From Microbacterium sp. SA39 (GTDB lineage: Bacteria > Actinomycetota > Actinomycetes > Actinomycetales > Microbacteriaceae), in assembly GCF_000967865.1 (NCBI RefSeq), contig NZ_JXRU01000035.1, positions 174,915 through 238,914 on the forward strand: a stretch of DNA of 64,000 bases, in the 5' to 3' direction. Below, piece by piece: positions 43,836 through 52,567 of the stretch; positions within the stretch are counted from its first letter, which is position 1, and every line of letters begins with the position of its first letter. The notes under the pieces are model-generated. The model searched no databases and had not been told where the DNA came from. It saw nothing but the letters and a program-made list of their open reading frames with translations. The translations under genes were made by a program, and so were the position numbers.

Positions 43836-44486
43836 TCAGGCCTTCCGGGTGAAGGTGACGTGGATCGTGCCGCTCTCCGACACCTCGGACTTCACGGCGT
43901 GCGTGTGCTCCAGACCGCGCAGACCTTCCCACACGCTGTTCCCTCGGCCGAGGATGATCGGCGCGACCTGCACGTGCAGGTCGTCGACGAGCCCGGCGCG
44001 CAGGAACTCCTGAGCAGTGCGGATGCCGCCGCCGACGCGCACGTCGAGCCCGCCTGCCGCAACCGTCGCCTCGTCGAGGACTTCCTCGATGGCGCCGCTG
44101 CGGAAGTGGAAGGTCGTGCCTCCTGCCATCGAAATCTCCGCACGGGGTGCGGAGCTCGTCAGCACGTAGACCGGGCAGCCGAAGGGCGGCTCGTCGCCCC
44201 ACCAGCCCGCCCACCCGTCTTCGGGATGGGCGTGCAGCCCGAACATCGCGGCGCCCATGATCTCCGCGCCGACGCCGTCGAAGAACGCGCGCGCGTGGGC
44301 GTCGTCCAGGCCGGTCGTGCCGGCACCACTGGTGTCGCCGAACACCTTCTCCCGGAACGTCCGCGTTTCGGCATACGCGGCGGTCAGTGGACCCCAGTCG
44401 TCGCCCATCGGGTTGTCTGAGGTCGGATCGGGCGCCGCGGTGAAGCCGTCGAGCGACGAGAACAGGTCGATGCGAACGCGAGTCAT
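43836..44486 (-). CDS. Dihydrofolate-reductase-family (RibD C-terminal-like) protein
   Basis: A 216-residue RibD-C/DHFR-fold protein. IDLFSSLDGFTAAPDPTSDN at the start, VYVLTSSAPRAEISM and the NADPH-binding DVRVGGGIRTAQEFLRAGLV with LHVQVAPIILGRG are diagnostic. It is unlikely to be the housekeeping reductase; members of this group often sit in ArsR or SRPBCC operons with unknown oxidoreductase roles. Its ATG overlaps the arsR stop (ATGA). Confidence 0.9.
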   Translation of the reverse strand: MTRVRIDLFSSLDGFTAAPDPTSDNPMGDDWGPLTAAYAETRTFREKVFGDTSGAGTTGLDDAHARAFFDGVGAEIMGAAMFGLHAHPEDGWAGWWGDEPPFGCPVYVLTSSAPRAEISMAGGTTFHFRSGAIEEVLDEATVAAGGLDVRVGGGIRTAQEFLRAGLVDDLHVQVAPIILGRGNSVWEGLRGLEHTHAVKSEVSESGTIHVTFTRKA

Positions 44487-44824
44487 GTCAGATCTCCAAA
44501 AGATGAGCGGGAAAGGTGGATGCCGAGCCGGTCGGCCTGGCGCTCGGCCGGGGTGCGCTGCTGGTCGAGCCAGAGGTGCAGCACGTCGAGCGCGCCGGGG
44601 CGCAGGGTCACGGTGCGGACGCGCCCCTGCTTGCTCGACGTGACCACACCCGCGTCTTCGAGGATGCGCAGGTGCTGAAGCAGCGACGGCAGAGCCATCG
44701 ACAGAGGGCGCAGCAGTTCCGACACCACGGCCGGCGACTTCGACAGGCGCTCCACCACAGCCCGACGCGTCGGATCCGCGAGCGCGCGTAGCACGGCGTC
44801 GACGTCCTCCAAATAGTTAGGCAT
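44483..44824 (-). CDS. ArsR-family regulator
   Basis: A 113-residue winged-helix regulator: VLRALADPTRRAVVERLSKS, LSMALPSLLQHLRILEDAG and the wing TSSKQGRVRTVTLRPGALD. No metal-binding cysteine pair is present, placing it with the SRPBCC-associated non-metal ArsR proteins. Its start codon lies inside a dyad and the transcript appears leaderless. It controls the three-gene operon it heads. Confidence 0.92.
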   Translation of the reverse strand: MPNYLEDVDAVLRALADPTRRAVVERLSKSPAVVSELLRPLSMALPSLLQHLRILEDAGVVTSSKQGRVRTVTLRPGALDVLHLWLDQQRTPAERQADRLGIHLSRSSFGDLT

Positions 44825-44859
44825 TCACCTATCTATTCAGGATTCGGATGCTCTGTCAA
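44813..44859 (-). promoter_or_regulatory. Leaderless promoter and ArsR operator covering the start codon
   Basis: Read on the minus strand, TTGACA (44854-44859), an 18-bp spacer and TAGATA (44830-44835) form a strong promoter whose start point falls at or next to the arsR ATG. The dyad ATAGATAGG (44828-44836) with CCTAACTAT (44813-44821) has one mismatch and encloses the ATG, so ArsR would block both the -10 box and the start. Confidence 0.75.
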
Positions 44860-44898
44860 CCCTTCGACGACGTCCAGGGTGGTGAGCCGGGGGACGAC

Positions 44899-45375
44899 AT
44901 GACATGGCAAGACGCAGGACACGTGGATCGGCCGCAGACGGGTGACGCTCATCCCGGCTGGGGGTGGGGCGTCGTGCTGGTTCCGGCGGCGGTGGGACTC
45001 AGCGCTCTCGGCATCTTCCTCATGCGCGAGCTCGGCGCCGGGATGGGCGTCCTGATCGGCGTGGCGCTCATCGCCTGGGCCATCTCCCTCGCGATGCCGT
45101 TCTTCGTGATCACCTGGTACGCGGTGCAGGCGGCGTGGAAGTCGTCGCAGGAGCAGCGCGGTCAGACCTTCCGCACACCGTCGCACGACCTGCGGCGTAT
45201 CGGATTCCGCATCCGCTGGAGCTTTCCCGCCCGCGGCCTCATGTTCAGTGCCGCCGACTACGACGGACCCGACCTCCCGATGCTGGTCGTCGGCAAGGTC
45301 GTCCACATCATCGCGATCGTGATCCTGGTGGACGCGGGACTCATCGCCGCGCTCGTCGGCCTGGCCACGCGCTGA
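44899..45375 (+). CDS. Small membrane protein of unknown function
   Basis: A 158-residue protein with three hydrophobic segments (GVVLVPAAVGLSALGIFLMR, VLIGVALIAWAISLAMPFFV, VVHIIAIVILVDAGLIAALV) and a basic cytoplasmic loop between the second and third. No family recognised. The ATG at 44899 has GGGGGA six bases upstream; a start 51 bp earlier would overlap the arsR promoter. Its stop overlaps the beginning of an alpha-galactosidase remnant. Confidence 0.7.
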   Translation: MTWQDAGHVDRPQTGDAHPGWGWGVVLVPAAVGLSALGIFLMRELGAGMGVLIGVALIAWAISLAMPFFVITWYAVQAAWKSSQEQRGQTFRTPSHDLRRIGFRIRWSFPARGLMFSAADYDGPDLPMLVVGKVVHIIAIVILVDAGLIAALVGLATR

Positions 45376-45602
45376 CCCGGCTCCGCCTCGTCGACCTCGA
45401 CCCGGAGGCGCAGTACCGCGTGCGACCGGTGCCGGAGCTGCGGATGCCGCGGGCGATCGAACCCACCCCGCCGCCGTGGCTGGACCGAGGGCACCTGGTG
45501 CTGACGGGCGCGGCTCTCGCGCAGCGCGGCATCCGTCTGCCTCTGCTCGGGCCGGGTCAGGCGCTGGTGCTCGAAGTGGAACGGCAACCGGCGGCGGACT
45601 GA
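45372..45602 (+). pseudogene. C-terminal remnant of a GH36 alpha-galactosidase
   Basis: An open stretch of 76 codons without a proper start. The translation contains RLRLVDLDPEAQYRVRPVPE and LVLTGAALAQRGIRLPLLGP followed by GQALVLEVERQ, which I recognise as the C-terminal beta-domain of GH36 alpha-galactosidases (compare LTGSFLGTVGLQIPPLWPTQ in the intact enzyme at 56.5 kb). The catalytic domain is missing and the left boundary coincides with the stop of the membrane protein gene, so this is a deletion remnant of another GH36 gene, not a functional protein. Confidence 0.72.
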
Positions 45603-45647
45603 CGGGAGACGCCGTCCGGAAGCGGCACGCGACCATACACTGGAGCG

Positions 45648-46577
45648 GTGAACGAGGCAGATCGCGTCGAACTCATCGCCGCGACGTCAGGAATTACCGC
45701 ACGCACCGTGACGATGCTTCCCGGAGGCAATCAGAACGTCGTCGCGCGGGTCCAGAGCGAGACCCGCGACGTGGTGGTTCGGTTCGCGCGGGATCCTTCG
45801 CAGGCGGTCGACCCCTTCGACATCGAGGTCTGGGCGTTGGAGGCCGCAGCGGATGCCGGCATCCACACCTCCGCCGTCGTCGCTCGCGGATGGGCCGCCG
45901 ACACGTCCTACCTGGTGGTGGAGTACATCGCCGGCTCGACGGCCTCTCCGGATGACCTGGAAGCCTGGCATGCAGTCGGGACCTGGCTGCGGGCGCTCTC
46001 CACAGTCGACACGACGAGTGCGCCGGCCGAGTTGTTCTCTCGTTTCGGGCGTGACCTCGATGCCGCGTGGCGCGCACATGTGGTCTACAACCTCGCAGAG
46101 CTCACCGACGACGACCCGTTGATTGAGCTCGGGGTGTACGAGCGAAGCGATCAGGACACCATCCGCGCGATGCTCGCTTCGCACCTGAACCGCGCGCTGC
46201 CCCAAGGCCTCATCCATGGCGACCTGTCGACGCGCAATGTCGTCTCCGGCGATCGGTATGCCGTCATCGACTGGGGAGCCGCGCATGCAGGACCGGTCCC
46301 GTGGGGCGACCTCGATGTGCTGCACCGGTGGCATGTGATGGAGGACCCGCAATCACCCGTCTCTGCGGACGCCTGGGCCGAAGTGCTCCGCGGCGCCGGA
46401 ATCGATCCTGAGATCGCGAGACCCGTGCTCCGGGAACTCGCGGTACTGGGGGCCATGGACGTCGTCAGATGGGCGATCGCACAGTGTCCGGACCGTTTGG
46501 ATGAGCTGCGGGAATCTTCCCGCCGTGTGATCCATCGCATGCTGATGGCACGGGTAGGGCGCCCTACTCCCGGATGA
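45648..46577 (+). CDS. Phosphotransferase-enzyme-family (APH-like) kinase
   Basis: A 309-residue kinase-like protein with the aminoglycoside/choline kinase fold. LPGGNQNVVARVQSETRDVVV is the N-lobe, catalytic loop GLIHGDLSTRNVVSGD, and YAVIDWGAAHAGP contains the metal-binding Asp. The start is GTG at 45648. It phosphorylates a small molecule; drug resistance, homoserine-type or sugar substrates are all possible and none is indicated. Its 3' end overlaps the convergent GH42 gene by 14 bp. Confidence 0.88.
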   Translation: MNEADRVELIAATSGITARTVTMLPGGNQNVVARVQSETRDVVVRFARDPSQAVDPFDIEVWALEAAADAGIHTSAVVARGWAADTSYLVVEYIAGSTASPDDLEAWHAVGTWLRALSTVDTTSAPAELFSRFGRDLDAAWRAHVVYNLAELTDDDPLIELGVYERSDQDTIRAMLASHLNRALPQGLIHGDLSTRNVVSGDRYAVIDWGAAHAGPVPWGDLDVLHRWHVMEDPQSPVSADAWAEVLRGAGIDPEIARPVLRELAVLGAMDVVRWAIAQCPDRLDELRESSRRVIHRMLMARVGRPTPG

Positions 46578-48603
46578 CCGCGACCGCACCGGCCGGAAGC
46601 GGCACCCGACCCTCGTGCGCGGCGCCCGTCAGCAGGTCTGTGCCCGAGGCATCCGCCCAGCCGTCCTCGTCGGTGTGGTTGATGAGGAAGAGGTATGAGG
46701 CGTCGGCCGATGATCGACGCACCGCCTCGACGCCGCGTGAGACGACGGCCGCCGGCGCGACCGAGGCCTCGTCGAGCAGGCGCTCGACGAGTTCACCCAG
46801 ACCGGCCTCGTCGAGATCGGTCGAGAGGTACCACGCCGTCCCGGCGCCGACGTTCCGCCGGGTGAGCGCGGGGTGCCTGGCGAGCGGGCCATCGGCGTAG
46901 GCCGCGACGATCTCGACGTCGTCCTCCGGCTGGGGATGCCGCAGCCGCTCCGACCAACGACGGCCGGTCCAGCCGTTGTCCAGGGCGAAGGACCGCTCGG
47001 TCTCGAGCGGGAAGAACTCCTCGCTCGTCACCCCGAGCAAGGTGCGGAACGCTCCGGGATACCCGCCGATGTGCACGGTGTTCGCCTCGTCGACGATCCC
47101 GGAGAACCAGGTCACGAGCACGGTGCCACCTGCCTCGACGTACTCGTGCACGGCCCGGGCGTTCTCCTCCGACACGAGGAACAGCCCGGGAACGATCACG
47201 AGCCGGTAGTCCCCCAGCGGAGACCACGGCGCCACGACATCCGTCGTCACCGCACGCTCGAACAGCGCGTGGTGCACGGCCCGCGCGGTGTCGGCGTAGC
47301 GGAGGTTGTTGGCGGGCTTGAGGCCCGACCGCAGCGCCCAGCCCGCTTCGTTGTCGTGGAGCAGGGCGACCTCCGCGGGCGCGACCACCGTGTCGAGCAC
47401 CTCGGCGAGCGCGGCCATCTGCGAGCCCAGTGCGACGACATCGCGGAACACCCGGGTGTCCCTGCCCGCGTGGGGCAGCATCGCGGAGTGGAACTGCTCG
47501 GTCCCCGACTTCGAGGCGCGCCACTGGAAGAACATCGCGCTGTTGGAGCCGCGGGCGATGTGCGCGAGCGCGTGCCGGCTGATCTCGCCCGGCGCCTTCG
47601 GCTGATTGATCGGATGCCAGCTCGACGCGCCGGTCGCGTGCTCCATGAGCATCCAGGGCCGACCCCCGGACATGCCGCGCATGCGGTCGCCGCTGAACGC
47701 GAGGTCCTGATGCTTGAGCGGATCGGGGCCGAACGTGTAGTGGTCGTTCGCCACGATGTCCATCTCGTCGGCCCACCGGGTGTAGTCGACCACGTCGGGG
47801 CCGAGACCGACCATGAAGTTCGTGGTGATGGGGAGCTCCGGCGTGAACCGCTGCAGCGCCTCCTTCTCGGCGCGGTACTGGGCGAGCAGCTCGTCCGATG
47901 AGAAGCGCTCATAGTCGAGCAGGTGCCCCGGATTGTGCGCGGTCACGCCCCACGGGGTCGTCACCTCCTCGAACGACGAGTAGCTGTTGCCCCAGAACGA
48001 CATGCCCCAAGCCGCGTTCAGCGCGTCGACCGTGACGTACTTCGCCGCGACCCACTCCCGGAACCGCTCGTTCGAGACCGGGCAGTGGCAGCGCGCGTTG
48101 CCGCCGCCGAGCTCGTTGCTCACGTGCCACATCAGCACGGCCGGGTGTCCGGCCACGTGCTCGGCGAGGCGCTCCACGATCCGCACCGCGTACTTCCGGA
48201 ACACCGGGGAGGACGGGCACCAGCCGAGCCGGCCGCCGGGTGCGAGCGGATGCCCGTGGATGTCCTGCGGCAGTATCTCCGGGTGGAGGCGGTGCAGCCA
48301 CATCGGCACGGCCGCGGTCGGTGTCGCGAGGTCGACGGCGATTCCGTTCTCGTGCAGCAGGTCGAGCATCCGGTCCAGCCACGAGAAGTCGAAGACGCCC
48401 TCGCGCGGCTCGTGCACGACCCAGGAGAACACCCCGAGCGTGACGAGGTTGACCCCCGCCTCGCGCATCAGCTCCATGTCTTCGAGCACGACATCCCACG
48501 ACCACTGCTCGGGGCTGTAGTCGCCGCCGAAGGAGAGACCGTCGGTCGGCCACTCGACGATCCGGCGAGGGACGTCAGTCGGGGTCTCGGTGCTGCTGGT
48601 CAT
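46564..48603 (-). CDS. GH42 beta-galactosidase
   Basis: A 679-residue intracellular beta-galactosidase. FGGDYSPEQWSWDVVLEDME opens the TIM barrel; acid/base Glu is in MWHVSNELGGGN, nucleophile Glu in PWMLMEHATGASSW. CHCP after the acid/base residue is part of the metal-binding cluster seen in trimeric GH42 enzymes. A trimerisation domain and a C-terminal beta-domain follow. No signal peptide. It overlaps the GH36 gene upstream by 29 bp and ends the importer operon, so it hydrolyses beta-galactosides brought in by the ABC system. Confidence 0.93.
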   Translation of the reverse strand: MTSSTETPTDVPRRIVEWPTDGLSFGGDYSPEQWSWDVVLEDMELMREAGVNLVTLGVFSWVVHEPREGVFDFSWLDRMLDLLHENGIAVDLATPTAAVPMWLHRLHPEILPQDIHGHPLAPGGRLGWCPSSPVFRKYAVRIVERLAEHVAGHPAVLMWHVSNELGGGNARCHCPVSNERFREWVAAKYVTVDALNAAWGMSFWGNSYSSFEEVTTPWGVTAHNPGHLLDYERFSSDELLAQYRAEKEALQRFTPELPITTNFMVGLGPDVVDYTRWADEMDIVANDHYTFGPDPLKHQDLAFSGDRMRGMSGGRPWMLMEHATGASSWHPINQPKAPGEISRHALAHIARGSNSAMFFQWRASKSGTEQFHSAMLPHAGRDTRVFRDVVALGSQMAALAEVLDTVVAPAEVALLHDNEAGWALRSGLKPANNLRYADTARAVHHALFERAVTTDVVAPWSPLGDYRLVIVPGLFLVSEENARAVHEYVEAGGTVLVTWFSGIVDEANTVHIGGYPGAFRTLLGVTSEEFFPLETERSFALDNGWTGRRWSERLRHPQPEDDVEIVAAYADGPLARHPALTRRNVGAGTAWYLSTDLDEAGLGELVERLLDEASVAPAAVVSRGVEAVRRSSADASYLFLINHTDEDGWADASGTDLLTGAAHEGRVPLPAGAVAVIRE

Positions 48604-50785
48604 CGGGGGTCCTCTCGGGGGAAGGGGTGGCTGATGTCCGCGTCACGCGGAGCACGCGCGCCGTGGGCGCCGGTACCTCGACGGTGACGGCGAGCTCTCC
48701 TGCCGCCGCATCCCATCGCCAGGACCAGCCGTCGGCGGCATCGGGGAAGAACGCCTCGACCTCGATCTGCGCACCGCGCAGGGACGGCAGCGGGATCATC
48801 ACCGTGTCGGATGCCCCAGGACGACGCCACAGGCTCAGGAACGCGGATTCGCCCGCGGGATCACGCAGGCCGAGCGCGACCCACGAGTCCTCCCACGCGG
48901 GCAGACCCAGCGGCCAGAACGGCAGCGCCCGCTCGATCGTGCGCAGCACGACCCGGTGCGCCTCCAGTGCGTCGCGGACGAGCGCGCGCTCCTCGTCGGC
49001 CATGCGATTGAGGTAGCCCGACAAGTACAGCCGGCCGAGGATGCCGTTCACCAGCGCGAACACCATCTCCTCGCGCGTGCTGCCGGCCACCGGGTACGCC
49101 CAGTTGCCGGCCTGCTCAGGGAGCATCGCCGCGGGCGCCGCGGCCGCGATCGTCGCGTACATCACCGGGTCCTGCTGGTCGGAGGTGGACTGCAGGTGCA
49201 GCCGCGTCAGCATCGCCTGATCGATGCGCATCGCCCCCGAAGCGCAGCTCTCGATGAGCAGCTCCGGATGCCGCGCCTGCCAGCCGTCGATCACGTCGAG
49301 GAGGGCGCGGTTGTGCTCGAGGAGTCCGGCGCCGGGAGCGAGGCCACCGGCATCCGTACCCGGTCCGGTCATGGTGTTGTCGTCCATCTTGATGAAGCCG
49401 ATGCCGTAGTCCGCGACCAGCCGGTCGACGACCCCGTCGACATGCGCACGCGCCGCCGGATCGCGCAGATCGAGCAGATGGCGGCCGTGCTCGGCGAGGC
49501 GCACCCCGCCGCGGGAGAAGAACGCCGACTCGGGAAGCGCCCTCCCCGATGACGCGAGAGCCAGCGGCGAGCGCACGCCGATGACCTCGGGCTCGAGCCA
49601 GAGGCCGGCGACCATCCCGTGCGAGCGGATCCGGTCGATGACCTCCTCGATGCCTCCGGGGAAGCGCCGCGCGGCCGGCTTCCATTCGCCGACCGAGTCC
49701 CACCAGCTGCCCTCCGCGTACCACCCCGCGTCGATGCAGAAGATGTCGGCACCGGCCTCAGCCGCCGCGTCGATCAGGGGAAGCAGCTTCTCGGTGGTCG
49801 GGTCGCCCATGAGCGTGTTCATGTAGTCGTTGAACACGATCGGCAGTCGCCGATCCACCGCCCGCACGTGGCGGAGGGCACGCCGCTGCGACGTCATCGA
49901 AGCGAGGACATCATCCACCCCGCCCGCCGCGACCACGACCGACGCCGGCACGCTCGTGAACGATTCGCCCGGCCGCAGCCGCACGCTCCACTGGTTGCCC
50001 TGATCGGTCGGGCCGGTGAGCAGCAGATAGGCGCCGTGCCGGGTCTCGCCGAGCTCATAGCCCCAGGGCCCGTTGTGCTCGACCTGCCAGGCGAGGGCGT
50101 AGTCGCCGGTGCGGGCGAGCAGCACCGCGGTCGGCACCTGCTCACCACTCGACCAGGATCCGCGGTTGGCGACCTGTATCCGGCTCCGCGGCGGCTGGTG
50201 CTGCAGATCACGATCGATGCGCGCGAGCCCGCTCTCCCGCAGCGAGCGCGTCGACCAGCGGCTCTCCGCCACCCAGTCGTTCGCGGCCGAGGCCAGCAGG
50301 AAGCCGTCGACGTCGGGCGCGGCGGTGAGGAACGCGCCGGTGACGAAGGTCGAGACGAAGTCGAGGGTGATCCCGGCCTCGTGACCATCCCCGTCGAGGA
50401 CGACCTCTGTCCACGTGCGGATGCCGGCGACACCGGCCGTCAGCTCGAAGACGCTCGTGACCGCGAGCCCCGTCTCGTCGTCCCGCTGCCGCAGGCGCAG
50501 CATCCGCTCATCGATGTCGTGGGACTCGTAACGGAGCCGGGAGCCGATGATCGTGTCGACGTGCCGGAAGCTGCCGGGGAACCGTCCGTGTCCGAAGGCC
50601 GAGATCTCGACGAGCGGTTGCCGGAGAGAAGGCGCCAGCACCGCGGCTCCCACCCCCGACGTGTCCGGAGCCCCCAGCCCGACCAGCGACACCGGCGCAT
50701 CCGGTCCGATCACGAACACGAGTTCGAGCGCGTCGTCGCCCCAGACGAGGGCGTCGTCGACGGGCCGGCCGAGCACCTCAGGCAC
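48575..50785 (-). CDS. GH36-type alpha-galactosidase, divergent member
   Basis: A 736-residue glycosidase of the GH36/melibiase fold: beta-supersandwich N-terminal domain, TIM barrel from about residue 320 (IVFNDYMNTLMGDPTTEKLL, IFCIDAGWYAEGSWWDSVGE) and a C-terminal beta-domain. The nucleophile Asp is in GFIKMDDNTM, where ordinary GH36 enzymes have KWDxN, and the CxSGGxR motif reads CASGAMR. The acid/base Asp is in STSDQQDP. Specificity may therefore differ from raffinose or melibiose. No signal peptide. It is coupled to the ATPase gene upstream by an 8-bp overlap. Confidence 0.85.
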   Translation of the reverse strand: MPEVLGRPVDDALVWGDDALELVFVIGPDAPVSLVGLGAPDTSGVGAAVLAPSLRQPLVEISAFGHGRFPGSFRHVDTIIGSRLRYESHDIDERMLRLRQRDDETGLAVTSVFELTAGVAGIRTWTEVVLDGDGHEAGITLDFVSTFVTGAFLTAAPDVDGFLLASAANDWVAESRWSTRSLRESGLARIDRDLQHQPPRSRIQVANRGSWSSGEQVPTAVLLARTGDYALAWQVEHNGPWGYELGETRHGAYLLLTGPTDQGNQWSVRLRPGESFTSVPASVVVAAGGVDDVLASMTSQRRALRHVRAVDRRLPIVFNDYMNTLMGDPTTEKLLPLIDAAAEAGADIFCIDAGWYAEGSWWDSVGEWKPAARRFPGGIEEVIDRIRSHGMVAGLWLEPEVIGVRSPLALASSGRALPESAFFSRGGVRLAEHGRHLLDLRDPAARAHVDGVVDRLVADYGIGFIKMDDNTMTGPGTDAGGLAPGAGLLEHNRALLDVIDGWQARHPELLIESCASGAMRIDQAMLTRLHLQSTSDQQDPVMYATIAAAAPAAMLPEQAGNWAYPVAGSTREEMVFALVNGILGRLYLSGYLNRMADEERALVRDALEAHRVVLRTIERALPFWPLGLPAWEDSWVALGLRDPAGESAFLSLWRRPGASDTVMIPLPSLRGAQIEVEAFFPDAADGWSWRWDAAAGELAVTVEVPAPTARVLRVTRTSATPSPERTPDDQQHRDPD

Positions 50786-51674
50786 GTGCCGGTTCCCGGT
50801 CCGAGCTCTCCCAGGACTGCGTGAAGTGGTTGTAGCAGATCGAGTTGTCGAGGGTCGAGCGGTCGGGGGCGGCCTCGCTCGACACGACCTTCCCGATCTT
50901 CTCCGGGTCGGGCGCGGCGATCGCGAGCAGGCGGGTGTAGTCGTGCTGCGGGTTGAGGATGACGTCGTCGGCGGGGCCGCGCTCCACCACCCGGCCGTGG
51001 TACAGCACGAGGATCTCGTCGGAGAAGTGCCGGGCGGTCGCGAGGTCGTGTGTGATGTACAGCAGTGCCAGGTTGTCCTCGCGCTGCAGCCGTCCGAGCA
51101 GGTTGAGCACGCCGAGACGGATCGACACGTCGAGCATCGACACCGGCTCGTCGGCGATCAGCACCTCGGCGCCGGGCGCGAGCGCGCGGGCGATGGCCAC
51201 GCGCTGGCGCTGCCCTCCGGACAGCTCGTGCGGACGACGCATCGCGACATCCTCCGCCGGAGTGAGGTTCACCCGCTCCAGCATGTTCAGCACCTTCTCG
51301 TGCACCGCCGACGTGCCGGACGCGCGACGGTGGATCCGGATGGGCCGCGCGACATGATGCTCGATGCTGTGGAACGGGTTCAGCGACGCGAACGGATCCT
51401 GGAACACCATCTGCACGTGCCGTCGATAGAGCGAACGCGGCATCGGCGTGCCGTCGTCGAGCGTGACGTCGATCCGCCCCGACGTCGGCTTCTCGAGCCT
51501 CGCCAGCATCCGTGCGATCGTGGACTTGCCCGACCCCGACTCTCCGACGAGAGCGATCGTCCGTCCGGGCACGAGGTCGAACGAGACCCCGTCCACCGCG
51601 CGGAACGCCGCGCGGTGCAGTCCCTTCCTGATCGTGTAGTCCTTCGTCAGATCAGACACCCGGATCGTGGTCAT
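50778..51674 (-). CDS. ABC transporter ATP-binding protein (DppF/OppF type)
   Basis: A 298-residue ATPase of a family-5 importer. Walker A GESGSGKST (near residue 44), signature HELSGGQRQRVAIARAL, Walker B VLIADEPVSMLD. The oligopeptide-type C-terminal extension ends in an unusual tail, CYNHFTQSWESS. It is coupled by 4-8 bp overlaps to its partner ATPase and to the GH36 gene, tying this importer to glycoside rather than peptide uptake. Confidence 0.93.
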   Translation of the reverse strand: MTTIRVSDLTKDYTIRKGLHRAAFRAVDGVSFDLVPGRTIALVGESGSGKSTIARMLARLEKPTSGRIDVTLDDGTPMPRSLYRRHVQMVFQDPFASLNPFHSIEHHVARPIRIHRRASGTSAVHEKVLNMLERVNLTPAEDVAMRRPHELSGGQRQRVAIARALAPGAEVLIADEPVSMLDVSIRLGVLNLLGRLQREDNLALLYITHDLATARHFSDEILVLYHGRVVERGPADDVILNPQHDYTRLLAIAAPDPEKIGKVVSSEAAPDRSTLDNSICYNHFTQSWESSDREPARA

Positions 51675-52567
51675 GAGCGCTCTCCCTGCCCCTCGTCTGC
51701 CCCGGTTCGGATGAATGCGCCGCGCGATCCGCTGAGGCTCGGGAACGACGACAGCAGCTGCTTGGTGTACTCGTGCTCGGGCTCGCGGTAGATGCGATCG
51801 GCAGTCCCGAGCTCGACGATCTCGCCCCGCAGCATGATGGCGATGCGGTCACTGATCTCCAGCAGCAGCGGGAGGTCGTGCGTGATGAAGATGACCGCGA
51901 AGTCGAGCTCGTCCCTCAGCCGGACGATCTCGCGCAGGATGTCGCGCTGCACGACGACATCCAGGGCGGTGGTCGGCTCGTCCATGATCATGACCTGGGG
52001 CTCGAGCAGCATCGCCATCGCGATCATCACGCGCTGCCGCATGCCTCCGGAGAGCTCGTGCGGGTAGGAGTGCAGACGACGCCGTTCCACCCCGACGCGC
52101 TCGAGCACGTCGCCCGCGCGCTGGATGCGCTCGCGCTTCGACATCTCGGGGCGGTGGGTCAGCAGCACGTCCTGCAGCTGCGCACTCACCGTCGTCACGG
52201 GGTTCAGCGCGTTCATCGCGCCCTGGAACACCATCGACAGCTTCGTCCAGCGGAAGGCCCGGAGCTGGTCCTCCTCGAGGGCCAGCAGATCGAGATCGCT
52301 GCCGTCGCGGTCGTGGAAGGTGATGCTGCCCGACGCGATGCGCGCCGGCGGCTTGTGCAGCCGGTTGATCGCATACGCGAGTGTCGTCTTGCCGCAGCCC
52401 GACTCCCCGGCGAGGCCGAGGATCTCGCCGGGAGCGAGAGTGAACGAGGCGTTCTTCACCGCCGTCACGGGGTGATCGACCTCGTAGACGACCGACAGGT
52501 CCTCGATGCTGATCACCGCGGGCCGGTCGGAACCTGTGCGCGTGCGGGTCTCCTCCGAGATCGTCAT
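51671..52567 (-). CDS. ABC transporter ATP-binding protein (DppD/OppD type)
   Basis: A 298-residue ATPase, partner of the preceding one. Walker A GESGCGKTT, signature HELSGGMRQRVMIAMAM, Walker B VMIMDEPTTALD, and the C-terminal oligopeptide-transporter domain with EYTKQLLSSFPSL. The start at 52567 (MTISEETR) overlaps the upstream permease stop; a much longer frame upstream is antisense-like and not used. Confidence 0.93.
   Translation of the reverse strand: MTISEETRTRTGSDRPAVISIEDLSVVYEVDHPVTAVKNASFTLAPGEILGLAGESGCGKTTLAYAINRLHKPPARIASGSITFHDRDGSDLDLLALEEDQLRAFRWTKLSMVFQGAMNALNPVTTVSAQLQDVLLTHRPEMSKRERIQRAGDVLERVGVERRRLHSYPHELSGGMRQRVMIAMAMLLEPQVMIMDEPTTALDVVVQRDILREIVRLRDELDFAVIFITHDLPLLLEISDRIAIMLRGEIVELGTADRIYREPEHEYTKQLLSSFPSLSGSRGAFIRTGADEGQGERS

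Noticed and set aside
45372..45602. Independent small gene
   Set aside because: No start codon with a ribosome-binding site, and the translation matches only the end of a GH36 enzyme.
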